A stretch of DNA of 64,000 bases, taken from assembly GCF_900114095.1 (NCBI RefSeq), contig NZ_FORV01000004.1, positions 1 to 64,000 of the forward strand, in the 5' to 3' direction. Position 1 is the first letter of the stretch, and every line of letters starts with the position of its first letter. The DNA is from Sphingomonas sp. NFR04 (GTDB lineage Bacteria > Pseudomonadota > Alphaproteobacteria > Sphingomonadales > Sphingomonadaceae). The notes beneath the pieces were generated by a model. That model worked only from the letters and a program-made list of their open reading frames with translations. It searched no databases and had not been told where the DNA came from. Below, in pieces: positions 18,019 to 27,067 of the stretch. The position numbers and the translations under genes are program-made.

Positions 18019-18189
18019 GGTTCGACGCGGGAGCCTAACGCTACCCCCCGATGGAGCAAGGGCTGCTGGCAAATTCCGGAACCCAGCGCTGCTGCGGCCC
18101 GCAAATTTTTTTTCATGTCGCGACCCCGTAGTTCGCCGTCGGCTGCGTCAATCGCTCCAGTGCCGGGACACCGGCAGCGGGAGAAAAGA

Positions 18190-20796
18190 ATGACGATCTC
18201 GAAAAGGGCCCTTTGTGCGGCGATGCTTGCCGCGACGCTTTCCTACAGTGGCATGGTGGTCGTCGAGGCACGCGCCCAGGTTGGCGCGACGCGCTTCGAC
18301 CTGCCGGCGCAGAACCTTGCCTCCATGCTCCGCGCGATTGCTCGTCAGGGCGGCCGGGAAATCCTGTTCGCGGACGAGGAGGTGCGCGGCAAGCGCTCGG
18401 GGGCGATCCGGGGGATCTACACCGTCGAGCAGGCGGTGGGCCTTGCCATCGGGGAGGACCTGGTGGCGGGCGAGGAATCCGGCGCCATCGTCGTCCGGGG
18501 GCGACCCGGCAAAGGCGGGGGCGAGCCAGCCCAGGAAGAGAAATCGGATGCCATCACGGTAACCGGCTCGCGCATCCGCGGGGCCGAGGGGCCTTCGCCG
18601 GTCATTATCGTGTCGCGCGGCGGGCTGGAGGAGCAGGGCATTCCCGACATGGCGAGTGTTTCGCGGATACTCCCGCAGAATTTCACCGGAGGGCAAAACC
18701 CCGGGGTCGCGGGGGGCGGTGACCAGGGCGGCTACAATAATGTGAACAATGCGACGACGCTCAACCTTCGCGGGCTGGGCTCGGACGCAACGTTGACGCT
18801 CATCAATGGTCACCGCCTTCCTTACGACGCCGTCAACCAGGGCGTCGACATCTCCATCATCCCGCTGGCGGCCCTCGAACGCATCGAGGTCATCACCGAC
18901 GGCGCCTCGGCGCTCTACGGCTCGGACGCGGTGGGCGGCGTTGCCAACCTGATCCTGCGCCGCGACTATGACGGTCTCCTCACCAGCGCACGCGTCGGCA
19001 CATCGACCGAGGGCGGCAACGTCCAGCAGCAATATTCGGGCGTCGGCGGCACGCGCTGGGCCGGCGGCGGCTTCATGGCCGCACTCGACTACAGCAAGGC
19101 GACCCCGATCTATGCCGACGATCGGCCTTATACGCGGCAGCTCAACGCCGGGCAGATGCTGACGACCAGCAGCCGGCAGGTGAGCGGCGTGCTGGCGGGA
19201 CACCAGGATCTTGCCAGCTGGGCGTGGTTCGAGCTCGACGTGCAACTCGCCGATCGCCGGTCGCGCAAGGTCAACGCCTTCTCGCTGACGGCACCGACCA
19301 CCTTCTATGGCCAGGACAACCGACCGGTGGTGCGCAGCTATGCGGTGACGCCGTCGTTGCATCTCCGGCCATGGGCCGGCTGGGAGGCAATTCTCCAGGT
19401 GACCGATGGCGAGAGTTCCACCGTCATCAATACCCAGCGCTATACCAACGGCACCCTTTCCGTCAGTCGTGCTGCCTATGACAACCGACTGACCAATTTC
19501 GAGGCCAGTGCCGAGGGTCCGCTGGCCCATCTGCCAGGCGGCGACATCCGGCTGGCGCTGGGCGGTGGCTATCGTCGCTTCCAGCTCGACTTCGACGTGC
19601 GCACGACGAGCGGCGGCGTGACCACCGTCTCGCGGGACTCCGTCGAGCGCCGCAACAGCGCGTTCGGCTATGGCGAGCTTTCGGTGCCGCTGGTCGGGGC
19701 AGCCAACCGGATGCCCTTCATCGATGCCCTGCGGCTGAGCGGGGCAGTCCGCTATGAAAGCTACAAGGGCATCGGCGCCGTCGCGACGCCCAAGCTCGGC
19801 CTGGTCTACGCACCACACCGCGACATTACCCTGAAATATAGCTGGGGCCGCTCGTTCAAGATCCCGACGCTGCAGCAAGTCAACCAGGCACGGGAGGTCA
19901 TCCTTTTGCCGGCATCGGTGTTCGCACCGCAGCCCAGTCCGCCGCTGCCGGCGGGCGCCACGATCCTGGCGATCGGCGGCGGGAGCCCGAACCTGCACGC
20001 CGAGCGGGCCAGGAGCTCGACCTTGTCCGCGGAAGTGCGGCCCCGCTTCCTCCCGGGGCTGCGGGTCGAGGCGACGTGGTACGACATCGACTATCGCGAC
20101 CGCATCGCCTCTCCGATCAGCGACCTGCTCTCCGCGCTGAGCAATCCTGCCGCAGCGAACTTCGTCCAGTTCGCGCCCAGTGTCGCGGAAGCGCAGGCGA
20201 CCGTTGCGCAGGCAGCGACCGGACTGTCGAACCAGAGCGGTCAGCCGTTCGATCCGGCAAAGGTCGCCGCGATCGTGGATTCTAGCCTGCGCAACATCGC
20301 GCGCGAGCATATCCGGGGTGTCGACCTGTCGATCGATTATGACGCGCGGCTGGGAGAAGACAGCCAGCTGACGATTGCCGGGTCGGCAACCTATCTCGAC
20401 GCGGATCGCCAGGCCGCGCCCAACCTGCCCACCGCAGGCCGTTCCGGCCTGATCTTCACGCCGCCGAAGTTTCGCGCGCGGGGCGCGGCGAGCTGGCAGA
20501 CGCCGGTGGTCCAGCTGTCGGCCGCGCTCAACTATCTCGACGGGACGACCGACAAGCGCTTTTCCGTGCCGACCCGGATCGGTGCCTTCACGACCGTCGA
20601 CCTGAGCGGCTCCGTTCGGACGCGGGAAGGGCGCGGTCCGCTCGATCGAATCGAACTGCGCCTGAGCGCGCAGAACCTGCTGGACGAGCAACCCGATCCC
20701 ATCCGCGTCACCAACCCGACCTATGTGGCCTATGACTCGACCAACCAGTCACCGATCGGCCGCTTCGTCAGCTTCACGGTGACCAAGCAATGGTGA
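18190..20796 (+). CDS. TonB-dependent receptor with N-terminal signalling (STN) domain, lasso-peptide locus
   Basis: An 868-residue outer-membrane receptor. Order: signal peptide to about residue 30 (ending ARAQ), STN domain about 35-100 (FDLPAQNLASMLRAIARQGG, then IYTVEQAVGLAIGEDL), a TonB-box-like stretch DAITVTGSR, plug (LNLRGLGSDATLTLINGHR, GASALYGSDAVGGVANLIL) and a 22-strand-type barrel ending in the aromatic VTKQW. The STN domain means it can signal to the FecR/FecI pair encoded 5 kb away. In sphingomonad lasso loci such receptors are thought to import the peptide for cleavage by the isopeptidase, whose start overlaps this gene. ATG 18190 follows GGGAGAAAAG; the longer frame to 17164 crosses two genes and is rejected. 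Confidence 0.93.
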   Translation: MTISKRALCAAMLAATLSYSGMVVVEARAQVGATRFDLPAQNLASMLRAIARQGGREILFADEEVRGKRSGAIRGIYTVEQAVGLAIGEDLVAGEESGAIVVRGRPGKGGGEPAQEEKSDAITVTGSRIRGAEGPSPVIIVSRGGLEEQGIPDMASVSRILPQNFTGGQNPGVAGGGDQGGYNNVNNATTLNLRGLGSDATLTLINGHRLPYDAVNQGVDISIIPLAALERIEVITDGASALYGSDAVGGVANLILRRDYDGLLTSARVGTSTEGGNVQQQYSGVGGTRWAGGGFMAALDYSKATPIYADDRPYTRQLNAGQMLTTSSRQVSGVLAGHQDLASWAWFELDVQLADRRSRKVNAFSLTAPTTFYGQDNRPVVRSYAVTPSLHLRPWAGWEAILQVTDGESSTVINTQRYTNGTLSVSRAAYDNRLTNFEASAEGPLAHLPGGDIRLALGGGYRRFQLDFDVRTTSGGVTTVSRDSVERRNSAFGYGELSVPLVGAANRMPFIDALRLSGAVRYESYKGIGAVATPKLGLVYAPHRDITLKYSWGRSFKIPTLQQVNQAREVILLPASVFAPQPSPPLPAGATILAIGGGSPNLHAERARSSTLSAEVRPRFLPGLRVEATWYDIDYRDRIASPISDLLSALSNPAAANFVQFAPSVAEAQATVAQAATGLSNQSGQPFDPAKVAAIVDSSLRNIAREHIRGVDLSIDYDARLGEDSQLTIAGSATYLDADRQAAPNLPTAGRSGLIFTPPKFRARGAASWQTPVVQLSAALNYLDGTTDKRFSVPTRIGAFTTVDLSGSVRTREGRGPLDRIELRLSAQNLLDEQPDPIRVTNPTYVAYDSTNQSPIGRFVSFTVTKQW

Positions 20797-22913
20797 GGCG
20801 GCCTCTGGTAGCGGCGTTGCTCACAACCGTCTGGCTGCAGGTCCCGTGCCGCGCGGCGGTACCCCCCGATTGCAACGGCATCATGCCGCCGACGATCTCG
20901 GCACCACAGGTAAAACGCGCGCTGCTCCCCGAGGACCTCGTCCGGCTGCGCGACATCGGACCCGTCGATCCGAACCAGCAATATGGCGGGCTGTTCACGG
21001 TATCGCCGGACGGGACCAAGGCCGCGTTCCAGTTGCGGCGTGGGGATCCTGCCGCCAATGGCTATTGCCTCGCGATGGTCGTCGTCGATCTTGGCAGCGG
21101 TCGGGCCATTGTGGTGGACCGAGGTGGCGACTTCATCCGCTTGCGCATCGACGTGCGGGGAAAGGCGCACTTTCCGACGGGGCTAGCTGACGCGATCACG
21201 CCGCGCTGGACGCCCGATGGCCGGTGGATCGTCTACCGACGTCGCGATAAAGGCGCGATCCAGCTCTGGCGCGCCCGAAGCGACGGCAGTGGCAGCGAGG
21301 CGATCACCGACAGCCTCGACGACGTCGACGACTTTCGGCTGACGGCGGACGGGAGCGGGGTCGTCTATGCGACCGATACCGGCTTGCGCGAGGCACTGGC
21401 GGCGATTGAAGCGGAGGGGCGGTCGGGCTTTCACTATGACGATCGCTTCGCACCCTCGGCGAGCAATCGCCCGTTCCCTCCTGCTCCGCTTGCGCGAAAG
21501 ACCTGGTTTCGCGACCTGGCGACGGGAGACACGCGGCCTGCGACGGACGCCGAAGCGAGATTGCTCGGCGCCGTCGCGACGCAAGAGGGGAGCTGGACCC
21601 AAGCGGTCGGCCCCGCCGGGTGGATCGCCAGGATTCGCGTGCCGCCCGAAAGCCTTCGTCCCGATCGTGGCGTGCTCGAGACGGAGCTCGGCAATCGACA
21701 TCGCACCTGCACCGCAGCGGAGTGCACCAACGCAAGCTACCCCTGGTGGGTCGGTGACCGGTTACGGTTCTTCCGTCGCGAAGGCGTGCGGGGAGAGAAG
21801 ATCGGCATCTACGAATGGCGGCCTGGCACACCCAAGGCACGCCGGCTGTACCAGACCCAGGATCTGCTGATCGGCTGCGTGCCCAGCGGCGCCGATATCC
21901 TCTGCCTCCGTGAAGGTGCCTCGCAGCCACGCCGGCTCGAGCGGCTCGACCCGAGCACCGGGCGGCACGACGTGCTGTTCGACCCGAATCCGGAGTTTGC
22001 GGGCCTGACGCTGGGGCGGGTCGAACGCCTCTACGCGCGCAACAGCTTCGGCCTGGACTCCTTCGCCGATCTCGTCCTGCCGGTGGGGTACCAGCCGGGC
22101 AAGCGCTACCCGCTGGTCGTGGTGCAATATGTGTCGCGCGGTTTCCTGCGGGGCGGCACCGGCGATGACTACCCCATCCAGGCCTTTGCCAATCGCGGCT
22201 TTGCGGTGCTGAGCATCGACAAGCCCGAGGCGGTCGGCGCCAGGGCGTTGCCCGACTATGTCGAAGGCGACCGGATCAACCTCAAGGACTTCGCCGACCG
22301 CCGCAGCGTGCTCGAAGCGGTGGAGGCCCCGGTCCGTGTCGCGATCGCGCGCGGCATCGCCGATCCGGTGCGGATCGGGATCACCGGGCTGAGCGACGGC
22401 TCCTCGACCATGCAGTTCGCGCTCCTCCACAGCACGTTGTTCTCGGCGTTCGCGTCGAGCAGTTGCTGCTGGGATACGACCATGCCCATTCGGGTCGGGC
22501 CGGGTGCTGCAAAGGCGTTCTACCGCATGGGCTATCCTCGGATCACCGATGAGAGCGAGAAGGCACGCGCCCTGTGGCGGCAGATTGCCATCACCCCAAA
22601 TCTGGAGCGGATCCACGCGCCGATCCTCGCGCAGGTTTCCGATGACGAATATTGGGCCGCGCTGCAGAGCTTCACGGCCCTCCGCGACCTCGATCGGCCG
22701 ATCGACCTGTTTGTGTTCCCCGGCGAGCATCATATCAAATGGCAGCCGGCGCACAGGCTCGCGACCTACACGCGGGCGATCGACTGGTTCGACTTCTGGC
22801 TGAACGGGGTGAAGGCTCCCGGCCGCGAGGCGGAGATCGCGCGCTGGGAGGCCATGCGGAAGGTGCAGACGATTCCCGAGAAGCCTGGAGGCGAGACTGC
22901 GCCCACGCCCTGA
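20790..22913 (+). CDS. Lasso-peptide isopeptidase (Atxe2-like, S9 prolyl-oligopeptidase fold)
   Basis: A 707-residue exported serine hydrolase: signal peptide MVRRPLVAALLTTVWLQVPC-RAA, a beta-propeller half (SPDGTKAAFQL, TPRWTPDGRWIVYRR), and a C-terminal alpha/beta hydrolase with nucleophile elbow GITGLSDGSST, an Asp in AQVSDDEYWAAL, and His in FPGEHHIKWQPAHR. Atxe2 of Asticcacaulis opens the macrolactam of astexins; the same gene position here, after a TonB receptor and before an A-B-C lasso cluster, supports that role. The start overlaps the receptor stop by seven bases. It ends 52 bases from the convergent second precursor gene. Confidence 0.9.
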   Translation: MVRRPLVAALLTTVWLQVPCRAAVPPDCNGIMPPTISAPQVKRALLPEDLVRLRDIGPVDPNQQYGGLFTVSPDGTKAAFQLRRGDPAANGYCLAMVVVDLGSGRAIVVDRGGDFIRLRIDVRGKAHFPTGLADAITPRWTPDGRWIVYRRRDKGAIQLWRARSDGSGSEAITDSLDDVDDFRLTADGSGVVYATDTGLREALAAIEAEGRSGFHYDDRFAPSASNRPFPPAPLARKTWFRDLATGDTRPATDAEARLLGAVATQEGSWTQAVGPAGWIARIRVPPESLRPDRGVLETELGNRHRTCTAAECTNASYPWWVGDRLRFFRREGVRGEKIGIYEWRPGTPKARRLYQTQDLLIGCVPSGADILCLREGASQPRRLERLDPSTGRHDVLFDPNPEFAGLTLGRVERLYARNSFGLDSFADLVLPVGYQPGKRYPLVVVQYVSRGFLRGGTGDDYPIQAFANRGFAVLSIDKPEAVGARALPDYVEGDRINLKDFADRRSVLEAVEAPVRVAIARGIADPVRIGITGLSDGSSTMQFALLHSTLFSAFASSSCCWDTTMPIRVGPGAAKAFYRMGYPRITDESEKARALWRQIAITPNLERIHAPILAQVSDDEYWAALQSFTALRDLDRPIDLFVFPGEHHIKWQPAHRLATYTRAIDWFDFWLNGVKAPGREAEIARWEAMRKVQTIPEKPGGETAPTP

Positions 22914-22932
22914 CGCCTCGTAGATCCGAGAA

Positions 22933-22960
22933 GCGGGCGGATGCCGCGGCACCCGCCCGC
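22933..22960. terminator. GC-rich hairpin between convergent isopeptidase and precursor genes
   Basis: GCGGGCGG (22933-22940) pairs perfectly with CCGCCCGC (22953-22960) around a 12-base loop. No T tract on either side, so it may be a bidirectional rho-aided terminator or protect the 3' end of the precursor mRNA. Confidence 0.6.
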
Positions 22961-22965
22961 CTCGC

Positions 22966-23091
22966 TCAGTCGGCCTGCAGGCCGGGCTGCCAGGTAAGCC
23001 CGCCCTCACTGTCGGCGAACCCCATCATCGCCCCGGAGGTCACGAGGCTCGCGGTGCCGAGTTCGATCGTCGTGATATGCTTGGTGTCCAT
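22966..23091 (-). CDS. Lasso-peptide precursor A2
   Basis: I read a 41-residue peptide from the sequence. Leader MDTKHITTIELGTASLVTS; the penultimate Thr of the leader (T18) is the conserved recognition residue. The 22-residue core starts at Gly20: ring segment GAMMGFAD, tail SEGGLTWQPGLQAD. Asp8 of the core is placed to form an 8-residue macrolactam with Gly1; Trp15 and Gln16 are candidate plug residues. A Shine-Dalgarno GGAGAAG precedes the ATG by 5 bases and matches that of precursor A1. The gene lies 23 bases after the C gene, so it should be the last gene of the operon. Too short for ordinary gene finders. Confidence 0.9.
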   Translation of the reverse strand: MDTKHITTIELGTASLVTSGAMMGFADSEGGLTWQPGLQAD

Positions 23092-23114
23092 TGTGCTTCT
23101 CCAATGTCATTTGT

Positions 23115-24896
23115 TCAACCAACGGTGCTCGGACTGGGCGCGGTGTCGGCCCCGGGTGGCCGGGAAGACCGGGCACCAAGCCAGGCCTCGACATTCGCCA
23201 GTTCGAGCAGGCGCACATTTTCCTCTCCGGTGGTCGGCCGCCCGGGCCGGAGCGTTTCCTCGATCGCGCCGGTATCGAGAATGCGGTGATGGGCGAGATG
23301 CCCGTCGACCAGCCGGGCGCGCAGTTCCTCGCCCTTGCGCTGGACGATCTCGCCGCAGAACGGGTCAGGCGTGCCCTTGACCCTGCGCTCGATGATCGCG
23401 CTGGGGAGTCGATTGGCAAAGGCCGTGCGGGCCATTGCCCGGTCCCGGCCGTTCTCGCGCCAGCGCCAGCTCGGGATGGCGAGGCAGGCTTCCATGATCG
23501 GCTGCGAAAGCAGTGGATTGACCACCGGCAGCATCTGGCTGCGATCGGACTCGAGCGTGAGCTGTGCACGGACCAGCGCGGCGATGTGGGCCGCCTTGCC
23601 CGGCAGCGCCGAGGCGGGAGCGTCGAGCCAGGGGTGAGAAAGCGGCGTGTCGGCCAGCGAGGCGACTAGGTCGGGATGCAGGAAGCGCTGGTTCGGCTTC
23701 CAGCGATAGCCTCGGGGCTGGCGCGCAAGGCGCATGGCCGCGCGCGTCACAGGCAACGGTCCCGCGCCGGTTTGACGGCAGACGTCCCGCAGCGTCGCAA
23801 ATGCGCCGGCGCCGGGTCCTTCGTAGAGAGCCCGGTCCGCGAGCGCGGCAGCCGACTGCGAATAGCCGAAGACATTGTCGCCGCCATTGCCGGTGAAGAA
23901 GGCGTCGGCGCCGATCTGCCGTGCCAAGGCGCGATGCGCGGCCTCGTATGGCTGTGCTTCGACACGGCCTGCGGGACGCGGCAGGTGCCCGCCGAGTGGT
24001 CGTGACAGGTCGACGGCATCCAGGTCGTAGCGGTGTTCGGAGAGCGGCAGGCCAACCGCGTCGCACACCAGCTTCGCGAAGGCACGCTCGTCGCCTGCGG
24101 CATCGTCGGTGTACAGCGTCAGGCACTCGGCGCCGGGCCTAGCGCCGCCGAGACAGGCCGCGACGATGGAAGAATCGACCCCGCCCGACAGGCTCAGCAA
24201 CGGATGCTTGTAGAGCGATGCCCAGCCGGCGACGCAGCGTTCTACGACGCGCCGCAGTCGCTCGGCGGTCGCGGCGCTGTCCTCCTCGTTGCGGAGATCG
24301 GCGAACGCCCAGGGGGACCAGCCGGTGGTCGTCTGCTCGGCCGCGCCGTCGAGCATCACGATGTCGCCGGCGCGGAGATCGCGGATACCGGCAAGCGCGG
24401 TTTCGGGGGTCGGCAGACCGGCCGAGTACAGGATCCGGCCGAGCGCTTCCCATGCTACCGAATATCCCTGACCGCTCGCTGCTTCCAGAAGCGCGACATC
24501 CGAAGCGAAGAGCTTCAGCCCGTCCTGTTCGGCCCGGTAGCAGGGCAGCGCAGCGGAGGGATCGCGAAGGACTTGCGTCCTGCCGCCTTGGGACCGCACC
24601 CCCACATAGCCGCCCCACCAGGCTTCGAGCAGAGCGGCGAAGCCATGGCGCGATAGGTGCGCCCGTTCTGCCTCGCTGAGGGCAGTCACCGCGCGCGCGG
24701 GACCCTGGCTGGGGAACAGGGTGCCGATGACGACCGCTTCCGGTTCGATGGCGACACAGTTGCAGGCCTCGTTCGTCAGCACTGCGAAACCGTGGGCGCT
24801 GTGCGTCACCGCGAGGCCGGTACGGGTCGCGATACGCGCCGTTGCCCGAGCGACCGCCTCCCGGTCCGCGACCAGCAGGAGATAACGCGGCCTCAC
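23115..24896 (-). CDS. Lasso-peptide macrolactam synthetase (C protein, asparagine synthetase-like)
   Basis: A 593-residue asparagine synthetase B homologue. The N-terminal part resembles the glutaminase-type domain but lacks a Cys2 nucleophile (starts MRPRYLLLVADREAV), as expected for lasso C proteins. The ATP-binding PP-loop LSLSGGVDSSIVAACLGG is at about residue 230, with DDAAGDERAFAKLVC and TGNGGDNVFGYSQS further on. It adenylates the Asp side chain of the core and joins it to the new N-terminal Gly. Its ATG overlaps the B gene stop (ATGA, 24893-24896). Confidence 0.93.
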   Translation of the reverse strand: MRPRYLLLVADREAVARATARIATRTGLAVTHSAHGFAVLTNEACNCVAIEPEAVVIGTLFPSQGPARAVTALSEAERAHLSRHGFAALLEAWWGGYVGVRSQGGRTQVLRDPSAALPCYRAEQDGLKLFASDVALLEAASGQGYSVAWEALGRILYSAGLPTPETALAGIRDLRAGDIVMLDGAAEQTTTGWSPWAFADLRNEEDSAATAERLRRVVERCVAGWASLYKHPLLSLSGGVDSSIVAACLGGARPGAECLTLYTDDAAGDERAFAKLVCDAVGLPLSEHRYDLDAVDLSRPLGGHLPRPAGRVEAQPYEAAHRALARQIGADAFFTGNGGDNVFGYSQSAAALADRALYEGPGAGAFATLRDVCRQTGAGPLPVTRAAMRLARQPRGYRWKPNQRFLHPDLVASLADTPLSHPWLDAPASALPGKAAHIAALVRAQLTLESDRSQMLPVVNPLLSQPIMEACLAIPSWRWRENGRDRAMARTAFANRLPSAIIERRVKGTPDPFCGEIVQRKGEELRARLVDGHLAHHRILDTGAIEETLRPGRPTTGEENVRLLELANVEAWLGARSSRPPGADTAPSPSTVG

Positions 24897-25540
24897 CGCA
24901 GCACCAGGATCGGGTTGTACAGCCGAACCTGCTCAAGATCGCCGACGACGACGGCATCACCGGACTGAACCCAGCTATGCGCGGCGAAGGGGTGAAGGCG
25001 AACGCCGAGGATCAGCGCGGCATCCAACCCGCGGTGCCAACAGAGGCGGGCTGCAGCGATCGCCCGGGGCAGGCATTGGTCAGCTGCGGGGAGGATCATG
25101 GCGCTCGTCGCGAACGCGCCAGCGATTGCCTGCAGCGACGCTTCACCCGGCGATCGAGCTGCCGGCGCGGCGGGTGTCAGGAGCCCTCGCAGGATCTTCG
25201 CAAGCGGCCGCCGTCGGAGCCAGTGCTTCGCGCGCAACTGACCGAAAATCGCCTGCGCCGAGATCCACGCGGCCCTGCCTGGACCGGCAAGGGCGAGGTC
25301 TCGCGTCGCAACCGGAAACGAGACGGCTTGCGGAAATTGCTTGGGATCGGCGCCAGCGACTCCGGCGTCGACCAGCGCGGCGTGCGCGTCCCGGTCGATC
25401 GCTTCGCCGGCAGCCCAGCGCTGGAAGATCGCATCTAACGGCTCGGGCAGGCAAAAATAGCGGTCGCGTTCCAGGTCCAGGAAGACAGCCTGGCTTGCAC
25501 AAAGGCACCAGGAGATGTTGGCATGAGAAGAAAGCGACAT
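24893..25540 (-). CDS. Lasso-peptide leader peptidase (B protein, RRE plus transglutaminase-like)
   Basis: A 215-residue B protein. Residues 1-80 form a PqqD-like RiPP recognition element (CLCASQAVFLDLERDRYFCL, IFQRWAAGEAI), and the C-terminal half is a transglutaminase-like cysteine protease with Cys in DQCLPRAIAAARLCW, His in HPFAAHSWVQ and an Asp shortly after (VGDLEQVRLYNPI). It binds the leader and cuts before core Gly1. Full-length RRE-protease fusion is the proteobacterial arrangement, unlike split B1/B2. ATG 25540 chosen because the frame further upstream runs into the precursor gene and hairpin. Confidence 0.92.
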   Translation of the reverse strand: MSLSSHANISWCLCASQAVFLDLERDRYFCLPEPLDAIFQRWAAGEAIDRDAHAALVDAGVAGADPKQFPQAVSFPVATRDLALAGPGRAAWISAQAIFGQLRAKHWLRRRPLAKILRGLLTPAAPAARSPGEASLQAIAGAFATSAMILPAADQCLPRAIAAARLCWHRGLDAALILGVRLHPFAAHSWVQSGDAVVVGDLEQVRLYNPILVLR

Positions 25541-25560
25541 GTCGGGATCCGCCAGCGAAA

Positions 25561-25586
25561 GGGCGCGCACCCGAAGGCACGCGCCC
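25561..25586 (-). promoter_or_regulatory. Hairpin between precursor A1 and B gene
   Basis: GGGCGCG (25561-25567) pairs with CGCGCCC (25580-25586) around a 12-base loop in the 53-base gap between A1 and B. Such a hairpin could stabilise the short precursor mRNA or limit read-through so that precursor exceeds enzymes (inference). Confidence 0.55.
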
Positions 25587-25593
25587 GGGTCGA

Positions 25594-25713
25594 TCAGTCG
25601 TCGGTGAGGCCGACATTCTGCCGCAGGCTGGTCTCGACATCGGCGAAGCCGATGGTGCCGCCCTTGGTGTCGACGCTGGCGACGCCCAGTTCGATGGTCT
25701 GTTCGGTGTTCAT
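25594..25713 (-). CDS. Lasso-peptide precursor A1
   Basis: A 39-residue peptide decoded codon by codon. Leader MNTEQTIELGVASVDTK with penultimate Thr16; the core starts at Gly18 with ring segment GGTIGFAD and tail VETSLRQNVGLTDD (22 residues). Core Asp8 would close the ring onto Gly1. The leader shares the IELG.AS block with precursor A2, and both cores share G...GFAD, so one B/C enzyme pair can serve both. Shine-Dalgarno GGAGAAG is 5 bases before the ATG. It is the first gene of the A1-B-C-A2 operon. Confidence 0.92.
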   Translation of the reverse strand: MNTEQTIELGVASVDTKGGTIGFADVETSLRQNVGLTDD

Positions 25714-25788
25714 GGCACTTCTCCAATCATGGGAAATGTCATGGCCATGACCCGATCGAAGGTAGCCGGCCCGCTGGTTATGAGAAGT

Positions 25789-25805
25789 TTATAATCCGAT
25801 TATAA
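25789..25805. promoter_or_regulatory. 17-bp AT-rich palindrome upstream of precursor A1
   Basis: TTATAATC-C-GATTATAA is a perfect palindrome 76 bases before the A1 start in an otherwise GC-rich window. It contains TATAAT on both strands. It may be the -10 region, an operator, or both; no clear -35 is seen. Confidence 0.55.
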
Positions 25806-25996
25806 TTCGAATGTTTGCGCAGGCGTTGCGATAAACCTTTTGGCAACTGGACTGACCGACCATCGGCAGCGGCCGGGTTGCCACCACTATGTCCAGGCCT
25901 CGCGGCTAAAGGTGGTGGCGCATGCCCCCCAGGCGCATGCTTTCCCCGCCCGGCTTCGTCGCTCCCTGTGCGGTCTCCGTTCGATCGGGCACCGTT

Positions 25997-27067
25997 TCAG
26001 AGCGCGGCCTGTCTCTGTGCCTCCTTGGTTGCACAGCTTCCATGCTCTGCCTGCGGCGCTACCACGATCTGGTGCGCGTCGCGCAGGTCGACATCGCTGC
26101 ACAACAAGGCGCCCAGCCGGCGTGCCAGGAGCAGCGTGTCGTCCACGCGGAACCATCCCGATACGCGCCGCGAGCCCAGGGACGGCTCTGCGAGACGGAT
26201 CGGCCGGCTGGTGGTGCGGTTCGCCAGCGCGATGAGTTCCTGGACCGAAACCGCTTCGAAAGATTGCGGCGTGGCGCTCTGCAGGCCTGCGGTATCTGCC
26301 GAGGTTAGGCGCGCTGCGGTATGTTCTGGCTCGGCCGAGTACGTGACCTCCTGGCCCGGTGCCAGCCTGCGGACCTTTGACGTTGGCGTGGTACCACTTC
26401 CCGGCAGCGCCACGTCTACCGCGCCGCGGAGCAGCCGGACCTCGACCTTGCCGGCGGGGGCCAATGCAACCTCGAAGATCGTGCCGCGGGCGGTCACGCT
26501 GCCGCCGCCCGCCAGGACGATGAAGGGCCGGCGTTCGTGCGCGACCTCGAACCGTGCCTTGCCCCGGAGCAAGCGCATCTGACGCACGCCAGCTGCTACC
26601 TCGACGCCGACCACCGTGTCGGCTGCAAGCGTCACGGTCGAGCCATCGGCTAGCTGGACTGTTAGTGGGGCGGTGCTCGTCGACAGCGTTCGGTGATCGG
26701 TCGTACCCGCGACTGCGGCTGGCCGATCGGGCGTGGGCGTCGAGGATGGATAGGTGATCCAGCCGCCGACGCCGATCGCGCAGGCGGCGATGGTGGTCAG
26801 TGCAACGGCAAGGCCCTTGCGCCCTCGCTTCGGTTCGGGCGCGGCAACGGATGGAGGCGCATCCGGCTCGGAGAGCAGCTTTCCCATCGCGAAGATCTCG
26901 GCGGCGCGATTATATGCAGCACGGTGTTCCGGCGCCTCCGCCAGCCAGGCCTCCAGTTCCGCCCGGTGCACCTCGGCGTCCGGGCCGCGCGTCCTGGCAA
27001 AGCGGTGCGCGGCCTCGCGGGCCAGCGCCTCGGCGGCACCCTCGGTGGGTTCTTCGGCGTTGGTCAT
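25997..27067 (-). CDS. FecR-family anti-sigma factor
   Basis: A 356-residue FecR protein. N-terminal DUF4880 cytoplasmic domain (AHRFARTRGPDAEVHRAELE, WLAEAPEHRAAYNRA), one membrane helix near residues 85-105 (LAVALTTIAACAIGVGGWI), then the periplasmic FecR domain (VQLADGSTVTLAADTVVGVE, RLLRGKARFEVAH, VTARGTIFEVAL) and a C-terminal STN-like half (RRVSGWFRVDDTLLLARRLG). It should receive the signal from the receptor STN domain and control the sigma factor it overlaps (ATGA, 27064-27067). The start ATG 27067 is fixed by that overlap. Confidence 0.92.
   Translation of the reverse strand: MTNAEEPTEGAAEALAREAAHRFARTRGPDAEVHRAELEAWLAEAPEHRAAYNRAAEIFAMGKLLSEPDAPPSVAAPEPKRGRKGLAVALTTIAACAIGVGGWITYPSSTPTPDRPAAVAGTTDHRTLSTSTAPLTVQLADGSTVTLAADTVVGVEVAAGVRQMRLLRGKARFEVAHERRPFIVLAGGGSVTARGTIFEVALAPAGKVEVRLLRGAVDVALPGSGTTPTSKVRRLAPGQEVTYSAEPEHTAARLTSADTAGLQSATPQSFEAVSVQELIALANRTTSRPIRLAEPSLGSRRVSGWFRVDDTLLLARRLGALLCSDVDLRDAHQIVVAPQAEHGSCATKEAQRQAAL

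Noticed and set aside
17164..18189. N-terminal extension of the TonB receptor frame
   Set aside because: It runs antisense through both SRAP genes; a signal peptide and Shine-Dalgarno mark ATG 18190 as the start.
18148..20691. 847-codon minus-strand frame
   Set aside because: Fully antisense to the TonB receptor gene, with no recognisable domain.
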